Made by a program: the position numbers and the translations under genes. Positions 43,206-48,188 of a DNA stretch of 48,188 nucleotides are shown here, in pieces. The first letter of the stretch is position 1; every line of letters starts with the position of its first letter. The stretch comes from a virus: IMG/VR virus record IMGVR_UViG_3300036850_000122, positions 1-48,188 of that record; one strand, written 5' to 3'. The notes under the pieces are model-generated. The model saw nothing but the letters and a program-made list of their open reading frames with translations, did not search any database and had not been told where the DNA came from.

Positions 43206-43661
43206 ATGGCCCTCGACATCAACGGCATCCTCGACGCCGTCGTCTCCCACACCCTGTCCACCGGACACTTCCAGACCGTCAACGAACACGAGTCGAAACA
43301 GTCCGGTACGAACGGCATCACCGCCGGTGTGTGGGTGGAGAGAATCACGCCGGTCAAATCCTCCGGACTGGCCAACACATCGATCCGCCTCGAACTGCAA
43401 ATGCGGATCTACAACTCCACCATGGCCGAGCCGTACGACCACATCGACGCCAACCTGACGCTCGCCCTGGACGCCGTCTTCACCAACTTCATCTCCGACT
43501 TCGACCTGTTCGGCGAGGCCCGGCACATTGACATCTTCGGCGCCTACGGACAGAGCCTCCAAGTCGACGTCGGATATATGAACATGGACGGCCGCGAGTT
43601 CAGGGTTTTCCAGATCCGCCTCCCAGTGATTATTGACGACGCCTGGCCGCAGTCAGCGTAA
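43206..43661 (+). CDS. Tail terminator / completion candidate (151 aa)
   Basis: ATG 4 nt after GGAGCCGG. MALDINGILDAVVSHTLSTG, VERITPVKSSGLANTSIRLE, then DANLTLALDAVFTNFISDFD and a beta end VFQIRLPVII. The alpha/beta layout and place just before the major tail protein fit a tail-terminator protein that caps the tube. Followed by a strong terminator. Confidence 0.65.
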   Translation: MALDINGILDAVVSHTLSTGHFQTVNEHESKQSGTNGITAGVWVERITPVKSSGLANTSIRLELQMRIYNSTMAEPYDHIDANLTLALDAVFTNFISDFDLFGEARHIDIFGAYGQSLQVDVGYMNMDGREFRVFQIRLPVIIDDAWPQSA

Positions 43662-43675
43662 TCAGTCCCACTCAC

Positions 43676-43703
43676 AAAGGACCGCTCTCTTGAGCGGTCC
43701 TTT
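43676..43703 (+). terminator. Intrinsic terminator before the major tail gene
   Basis: AAAGGACCGCTC (43676-43687) pairs perfectly with GAGCGGTCCTTT (43692-43703) around TCTT. It lies between the tail-terminator candidate and the tail tube gene. Confidence 0.85.
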
Positions 43704-43729
43704 GTCATGTCCCGAGGAGGGCAGTAGAT

Positions 43730-44488
43730 ATCGCAAAGACCAGCGGCCTCGGCGACAATTTTTTCGTGGGTGGTTATGACCTCTCCGGAGACACCGCCTC
43801 CCTCGACGAAGTCGGCGGCGGCCCCGCCCTTATCGACGTCACCGGCATCAACAAGTCAGCCTTCGAGCGGATCGGCGGTATCCGGGACGGCCGAATCGAG
43901 TGGACGTCCCACTGGAACCCAGATGATGTCGGCGTCACGTTCACCGAGCACACCGCGCTGGCCGGTCTGACCACGGCGGACCGCGGCACCATGTACTGCC
44001 GCGGCACCACGCTGGGCAACCCAGCCGCCTGCCTGGTCGGCAAGCAGCTCAACTACGACCCCACCAGGGCCGACGACGGCAAGATGACCTTCAAGATCCG
44101 CGTGGAAGGCAACGCCTACGGCCTGGAGTGGGGACGGCAGCTGACCGCCGGTATCCGTACAGACACCGCGGCGACGAACGGTGCGTCGATCGACACCACC
44201 GCCTCGGCTTCTTTCGGCGGCCAGGCCTACCTCCAGGTTTTTGCGTTTACCGGCACGGACGTGACCGTGAAGATCCAGGACTCGGCCGACGACTCGTCTT
44301 TCGCAGACGTCACGTCGTTCGCCTTCACCCAGGTGACGACCGGCCGACAGACCCAGCGGATCTCGATCACGAACACCTCGACCATCCGCCGCTATGTACG
44401 CGCCGTGACCGTGACCACGGGTGGCTTCACCTCGGCCGCCTTCGCCGTGGCTGTGGTCAAAAATGACACGGCCGGAATTCTCTTCTGA
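43730..44488 (+). CDS. Major tail (tube) protein with apparent ATC start (252 aa)
   Basis: Coding by frame and family begins at 43730: (M)AKTSGLGDNFFVGGYDLSG, as in other actinophage tail tube proteins, but the first codon is ATC, 9 nt after GAGGAGG. The next usual start is GTG at 43766, which has no ribosome-binding site and would remove the conserved N-terminus. Features: ALIDVTGINKSAFERIGGIR, TSHWNPDDV; residues 150-250 (SASFGGQAYLQVFAFTGTDV) are a second beta domain. The stop overlaps the EndoVII gene start. Confidence 0.8.
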   Translation: MAKTSGLGDNFFVGGYDLSGDTASLDEVGGGPALIDVTGINKSAFERIGGIRDGRIEWTSHWNPDDVGVTFTEHTALAGLTTADRGTMYCRGTTLGNPAACLVGKQLNYDPTRADDGKMTFKIRVEGNAYGLEWGRQLTAGIRTDTAATNGASIDTTASASFGGQAYLQVFAFTGTDVTVKIQDSADDSSFADVTSFAFTQVTTGRQTQRISITNTSTIRRYVRAVTVTTGGFTSAAFAVAVVKNDTAGILF

Positions 44489-44937
44489 TGAAGGTTTGCC
44501 GTACATGCGGGGTGTCCAAGCCTTTCGGAGATTTCTACGCTCATCCAAGAACCGCAGACGGTCTACTCGCATTGTGCAAGGAGTGCCAGAAAAGGGTATC
44601 GAGGGATCGTCATGCTCGACTTCGCGATGATCCTGAGTATAAGCGGGGCAATGCGCGAAGGAATCGCGTACTTCGCTTGAAAAAGTATGGACTCTCGGAG
44701 AGCGAGTACGAGGCGCTGCTTCATGGTCAGGGCGGCGTATGCGCCATATGCGGTTCTGCTCATCCCGGCCTGGACTTCTCCTTCTTTCCCGTGGATCACG
44801 ATCACGTGACTGGAGAGGTGCGCGGACTTCTCTGTAACGACTGCAATCTTGGGATTCAACGCTTCAAGGACAACGCAAACTTCCTCGTCTCGGCCGCGAC
44901 ATATCTGCTGAAGCACGTCAACGTCCTGGAGTCGTAA
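44488..44937 (+). CDS. Recombination endonuclease VII-type HNH protein (149 aa)
   Basis: N-terminal zinc pair (CRTCGVSKPFGDF, LCKECQKR), then the EndoVII core: KYGLSESEYEALLHGQGGVC, ICGSAHPG, VDHDHVTGEVRGLLCNDCN, GIQRFKDNANFL. It resembles T4 gp49-type resolvases, but in this setting such genes often act as mobile endonucleases. ATG in a 1-nt overlap with the tail tube stop. Confidence 0.85.
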   Translation: MKVCRTCGVSKPFGDFYAHPRTADGLLALCKECQKRVSRDRHARLRDDPEYKRGNARRNRVLRLKKYGLSESEYEALLHGQGGVCAICGSAHPGLDFSFFPVDHDHVTGEVRGLLCNDCNLGIQRFKDNANFLVSAATYLLKHVNVLES

Positions 44938-44948
44938 GGGGAGAAGCC

Positions 44949-45389
44949 ATGCAGCGCATGAACCGCATCGAGCCCCAAGGGCGCGTACAGGACTACAAGA
45001 CCTACCAGATCGTCTCGCCACTCAGTACGCACTGGCGCCCTGCCACCTGCGCCGAGGTGGAGTGCCCAGAGTACGAGAACGGCTGGCGCGTGCGGATCGA
45101 GGGCCTACCGCCGGAGATGGTGCACGCAGCCCGCACATCGGGCCGGAAGTACACCGAGCTGGAAGTCGCGGCAAACGAGCACTGGCTCGTGTTCGAAGCC
45201 GGACAGTCCTGCTTCCGCGCCGCGTACCACCGGCGCCTGCTCGACAAGCAGGAGATCTTCATCGTGCGCGACGGGGATTTTCGTGGGAACCCGACCGGTC
45301 AGGTTCGCAGGCATACTCGCCCGATGGATTGGCAAGAAGATTTCGCCGACCACCAGGACAGGCTAGCTCAGCGAATCCAACAGGGTTGA
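44949..45389 (+). CDS. Hypothetical tail-region protein (146 aa)
   Basis: ATG after GGGGAGAAG. MQRMNRIEPQGRVQDYKTYQ, then SPLSTHWRPATCAEVECPEY, VHAARTSGRKYTELEV, and HWLVFEAGQSCFRAAYHRRL, a pattern I know as conserved phage protein in tail modules. Four Cys. Possibly a minor tail component. Its 3' neighbour is another mobile endonuclease. Confidence 0.7.
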   Translation: MQRMNRIEPQGRVQDYKTYQIVSPLSTHWRPATCAEVECPEYENGWRVRIEGLPPEMVHAARTSGRKYTELEVAANEHWLVFEAGQSCFRAAYHRRLLDKQEIFIVRDGDFRGNPTGQVRRHTRPMDWQEDFADHQDRLAQRIQQG

Positions 45390-45420
45390 TCACGTTCCTG
45401 ATGTGTATTAACCTGGACGT

Positions 45421-45981
45421 GTGAACTCAGAAAAGGAAGAGCCCCCACCCTGTGCATGCGGATGCGGTGAGTCAACGCGCTGGTACCCCAGGACTGGATG
45501 GAAGAAATTCAGGCGAGGGCACAATTCCCGGAACACTGGTGCAGCCAGTCACCCAGGGCGTACCCACAGCATGACCAACACGCCCACGTACTATTCGTGG
45601 GCCAACATGCTCGCCCGCTGCACGAACACGAACCACCCGGCATATCCGCGGTACGGAGGCCGTGGCATCACGGTCTGCGATCGATGGAAGGGCAAGGAAG
45701 GCTTCAAGAACTTCCTCACCGACATGGGTGAGAAGCCCAATGGACTCACGCTGGAGCGGATCGACAACAGCGGGGGTTATACGTCGACGAACTGCCGTTG
45801 GGCCACACGCAAGGAGCAGGCGGCCAACACTCGACACATCAACCTCCTCGACATTGACATCGAGTGGGTCCGCGCTCACCCGGAGAAGTCGCGCAACGAG
45901 CTTGCACAAGCTCTCGGCGTGTCCGAGGTGACGATCTCAAACATACGAAACCGGAAGGGGCGCTTCGCCGACCCCTCCTAA
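45421..45981 (+). CDS. Second HNH-like homing endonuclease (186 aa)
   Basis: GTG start, no clear ribosome-binding site. Cys cluster CACGCGESTRW, then YSWANMLARCTNTNHPAYPR, YGGRGITVCDRW, LTDMGEKPNGLTLERIDN, NCRWATRKEQAANTR and a C-terminal HTH-like helix (ELAQALGVSEVTISNIRNRK). Clearly a paralogue of the 36958-37674 protein. Between tail genes, followed by a terminator. Confidence 0.8.
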   Translation: MNSEKEEPPPCACGCGESTRWYPRTGWKKFRRGHNSRNTGAASHPGRTHSMTNTPTYYSWANMLARCTNTNHPAYPRYGGRGITVCDRWKGKEGFKNFLTDMGEKPNGLTLERIDNSGGYTSTNCRWATRKEQAANTRHINLLDIDIEWVRAHPEKSRNELAQALGVSEVTISNIRNRKGRFADPS

Positions 45982-45996
45982 CAAACAAGAGGCAAT

Positions 45997-46026
45997 AAAG
46001 GCCCGCTGTATTCACAGCGGGCCTTT
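45997..46026 (+). terminator. Intrinsic terminator within the tail module
   Basis: AAAGGCCCGCTGT (45997-46009) pairs perfectly with ACAGCGGGCCTTT (46014-46026) around ATTC. It lies between the second endonuclease and the next tail gene. Confidence 0.85.
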
Positions 46027-46060
46027 GTTATGCCTCAAAACGGACAAAGGAGGGTGAGTC

Positions 46061-46468
46061 ATGGCAAAGCAGAGCGGACTTGCATGGACCACGCTGAGTG
46101 TGGACGATTCAGGCGGAACGCCCCGAGACCTGAGGAATGACATCACCAACCTCGAATTCGCCACACCTCGCGCAACCCAGGACGTAACGGGCATCGACAA
46201 GTCCGCGATGGAGCGCCTGCTTCTGCTCGCCGACTTCACCATCACGCTCAACGGCGTGTTCAACGCGGCGTCCAACCAGGCGCACGACGTGTTCAAGACG
46301 GTGCCGTCGACCAGCGTCAACCGGACCGTGTCGATCACTGTCGGCGGCAAGTCGCTGCCGAACGAGTGCATCTTCACGGACTACCCGTTGACGCGTGCGG
46401 ACAGCGGTGAGTTGACCTGGGCTGTTCCTGGGCAGCTGGCCGATGGGACAGTACCGCTTTGGGCGTGA
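46061..46468 (+). CDS. Second tail tube-like protein (135 aa)
   Basis: ATG after AAAGGAGGG. MAKQSGLAWTTLSVDDSGGT, DVTGIDKSAMERLLLLADFT and ELTWAVPGQLADG: the GIDKSAMERL segment matches GINKSAFERI of the 43730 tail tube, so the two are related. A short form of about 135 residues is common just before the tail chaperones in actinophages. It may be a minor tube or tail-assembly protein. Confidence 0.75.
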   Translation: MAKQSGLAWTTLSVDDSGGTPRDLRNDITNLEFATPRATQDVTGIDKSAMERLLLLADFTITLNGVFNAASNQAHDVFKTVPSTSVNRTVSITVGGKSLPNECIFTDYPLTRADSGELTWAVPGQLADGTVPLWA

Positions 46469-46551
46469 TGTCCGTTTCGTTCTAGGCAGTGCCTCGGCAG
46501 TCCATCGCAGACGCGGTGGGCTTTTTTCATGCCCACGTTCGGGGAGAACGC

Positions 46552-46941
46552 ATGGCTTTTCAGCGCAAGCGCAAGGTGTACCGGCTGGATTTCTCCGGTA
46601 CCGAGTATGACGGCCTTGAGGTCCGGGTCCAGGGACTCACTACGGGTGAGTACCTGGAACTGGTCTCACTGACTGGTTCTTCGGGTGATTCGGAGAACGA
46701 GACCGAGCAGTTGCTGAAGCTGTTCGCCACCCACCTCGTCGCCTGGAACTTGCAGGATGAGGAGGGCGAGCCGGTGTCATCTGATTTCGCAGGCATCAAG
46801 GCCAACGATCTCGCGATGAACATGGCGATCATCAACGCCTGGACGGATGCCATGGTGACGGTTTCGGCGGCCACGGAAAAAAAGTCGCTCGTTGGCGATC
46901 CTTCCCTGGTGGCGTCGATTCCGACGGAGAGTCTGTTGTAA
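46552..46941 (+). CDS. Tail assembly chaperone G (129 aa)
   Basis: ATG after GGGGAGAA. MAFQRKRKVYRLDFSGTEYD, TTGEYLELVSLTGSS, then QLLKLFATHLVAWNLQDEEG: the typical shape of the first tail chaperone, just before the tape measure. It has a slippery A-AAA-AAG at 46878-46884 near its end for the longer product GT. Confidence 0.8.
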   Translation: MAFQRKRKVYRLDFSGTEYDGLEVRVQGLTTGEYLELVSLTGSSGDSENETEQLLKLFATHLVAWNLQDEEGEPVSSDFAGIKANDLAMNMAIINAWTDAMVTVSAATEKKSLVGDPSLVASIPTESLL

Positions 46942-47090
46942 AGCCGGAAGAGGTCGCGCGGGCTGAGGCAATTCTTAGTCTGTGCGACCGCTTTCATGTG
47001 TTGCCCAGTCAGCTTCTGGACGAGCCTGTCGAACTTCTGCAGCTCCTTGATCTCGCGGCGCTGGCCGCCACGGAAGGCGGTGATGGCTGA
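46552..47090 (+). CDS. Tail assembly chaperone GT, -1 frameshift product (179 aa)
   Basis: Codons GAA AAA AAG allow a -1 slip on A-AAA-AAG (46878-46884). The extended frame reads VARWRSFPGGVDSDGE, then VKPEEVARAEAILSLCDRFH and LPSQLLDEPVELLQLLDLAA to TGA at 47088-47090. This FHVLPSQLLDEP end is typical of the GT partner. Ratio of G to GT sets tail assembly in the known systems. Confidence 0.8.
46878..46884 (+). promoter_or_regulatory. Slippery heptamer A-AAA-AAG
   Basis: Canonical -1 frameshift signal in the frame GAA AAA AAG of the first tail chaperone gene; the -1 frame continues with good coding sequence for 68 residues. Confidence 0.85.
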
Positions 47091-48188
47091 TGGCTGATGA
47101 CATTACTCTCACCGTTCGGGTCCGCGACCTGACCCGCGGCGACTTCAATCGTCTTGACCATCAGCTCGACCGTATGCGGCGTGATCTGCGGGGTGTGTCC
47201 CGGGACACGGACAGTGCCGGTATGCACTCGCGGCGCCTCGGTCAGGACATCAACCAGCTGCAGCAGCGTTTTCAGCGTATGCAGACGACGGGCAGTCTGA
47301 CCCGTCGTGAGCTGACGCAGATGCGCGGTCAGCTGGATGCCATGGGGCGCAGCGCCCTGAACGCGGCGCGCTCCGGTGAGATCACACATGACCGGTTTCA
47401 CTCTCTGAACAGTGAGATCGGCTCCATGCGCGCACAGCTAGCGCGGCTCGACGAAGGGCTCAACAACAACACCAACGCGCTGCGCCGGAACAACAGCCAG
47501 ACACGCACGACGGTGCGGATGGTGAACGGCGTAACACAGTCCATCCGTACCGCCACGCGGTCCACGGACGGCAACACCAATGTGATCAACACGTGGCGGC
47601 GGTCGGCCAATACGGCAGGCAACACCATGCGCCGCCTGGGCACCAATGGAAGTTTCGCGGGCGGTGTGTTCAGCAACATGCGGTCCAAGCTGATTGGCCT
47701 GGCCGTCGTGCTGATCGCGTCGGTGCTGCCGACGCTCGGTGCGCTGGCGCCCATGCTGGCCGGTATCGCGGCGATCGTCGGTACGGTGGCGCTGGCCTTC
47801 AGCGGGCTGAGCAAGCCGACGAGGATGCTGGGCAAGGACGAGAAGGAGTTCCTCAAGGGGCTTTCGCCTCTCAAGAGGGAGTTCGAGGCGCTGCAGAAGA
47901 CGGCGCGCAAGGCTGTTCTGCCCGGCCTGACGAAGTCCTTCAAGGATGTCGGCAACGCCGTGAAGGGCATGAACCCGGTCATCAAGATCGCGGGTGAGCA
48001 TTTCAGTACGCTGGTCGGGAAGATTGCCAAGGGGGTCGGCAACAAAGACTTCATGAAGTCTTTCACCGAGAACGTCAAGATAGGCTCCGACTGGGTCATC
48101 AAGTTCACCGGCTCATTCGGAAAATTCCTGAAGGAGTTTCTCGACTTCGGCACGAAGTCGAAGCCAGCGCTGGATGCGTGGCAGTCTC
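47090..48188 (+). CDS. Tape measure protein, partial (366+ aa)
   Basis: ATG overlaps the GT stop by 1 nt; the gene runs off the right edge. Residues 1-170 are charged and helical with few hydrophobics (MADDITLTVRVRDLTRGDFN, RRLGQDINQLQQRFQRMQTT); residues about 200-245 are strongly hydrophobic (KLIGLAVVLIASVLPTLGAL, PMLAGIAAIVGTVALAF), then KEFLKGLSPLKREFEALQKT. This is the usual tape measure layout. It sets tail length; the complete size cannot be read here. Confidence 0.88.
   Translation, partial: MADDITLTVRVRDLTRGDFNRLDHQLDRMRRDLRGVSRDTDSAGMHSRRLGQDINQLQQRFQRMQTTGSLTRRELTQMRGQLDAMGRSALNAARSGEITHDRFHSLNSEIGSMRAQLARLDEGLNNNTNALRRNNSQTRTTVRMVNGVTQSIRTATRSTDGNTNVINTWRRSANTAGNTMRRLGTNGSFAGGVFSNMRSKLIGLAVVLIASVLPTLGALAPMLAGIAAIVGTVALAFSGLSKPTRMLGKDEKEFLKGLSPLKREFEALQKTARKAVLPGLTKSFKDVGNAVKGMNPVIKIAGEHFSTLVGKIAKGVGNKDFMKSFTENVKIGSDWVIKFTGSFGKFLKEFLDFGTKSKPALDAWQS

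Noticed and set aside
41678-43378. Long minus-strand open frame (566 codons) opposite connector genes
   Set aside because: High GC content makes long antisense frames common. The plus-strand genes fit the phage module order, have ribosome-binding sites and overlap each other correctly.

Overview
The window is most of a tailed, siphovirus-type actinophage genome, very probably from a Streptomyces phage. The signs are high GC, an HK97-type head module followed by a tail module, a tyrosine integrase, a DUF397 protein otherwise typical of Streptomyces, a perfect Streptomyces-type parS site, and many small Cys-rich proteins with GTG starts and GTGA/ATGA overlaps. Both ends are cut inside genes: a small leftward gene at base 1 and the tape measure gene at base 48188. 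No DNA polymerase, primase-helicase or lysis gene was recognised, so those functions are outside the window or come from the host.

Layout. (1) 1-10408: leftward operons of small, mostly unknown genes, broken by a parS site (845-860), a block of 7-bp iterons with a short divergent rightward operon (4966-6212), and a cluster of five different perfect inverted repeats (8029-8196). (2) 10409-12144: almost gene-free, rich in hairpins and operator-like repeats, with one small gene inside. (3) 12145-24423: accessory region, mostly leftward, with a C5-methyltransferase, two DUF2829 (Tad2-like) proteins, DUF397, Nudix, LuxR-type HTH, a membrane-anchored Holliday-junction-type nuclease, a vWA protein, an XRE protein, an AbrB plus RelE pair and a MazEF-like pair. 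(4) 24544-28458: a rightward promoter immediately followed by a terminator, a candidate terminase small subunit, then an integrase operon ending in an initiator tRNA, and a tRNA-Trp. (5) 28503-48188: rightward late region with terminase large subunit, portal, ClpP-type protease, capsid, three paralogous small structural proteins, connector genes, tail tube, tail chaperones and tape measure. It is interrupted by three homing or HNH endonuclease genes and by an XRE repressor-like gene on the opposite strand.

How it works together. The integrase, operator sites of the form CTTG-N5-CAAG and an XRE gene with such a site in its own promoter region suggest a temperate phage. The late region holds at least three strong intrinsic terminators between structural genes, which suggests antitermination or promoters just downstream. 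The most unusual property is the number of apparent recoding events: a -1 slippery site inside the Walker A motif of the terminase, the usual -1 site in the tail chaperone genes, two leftward reading frames that continue past an amber codon, a major tail protein whose natural start codon reads ATC, and a phage-encoded initiator tRNA. All functional assignments come from motifs read by eye; no database search was run.
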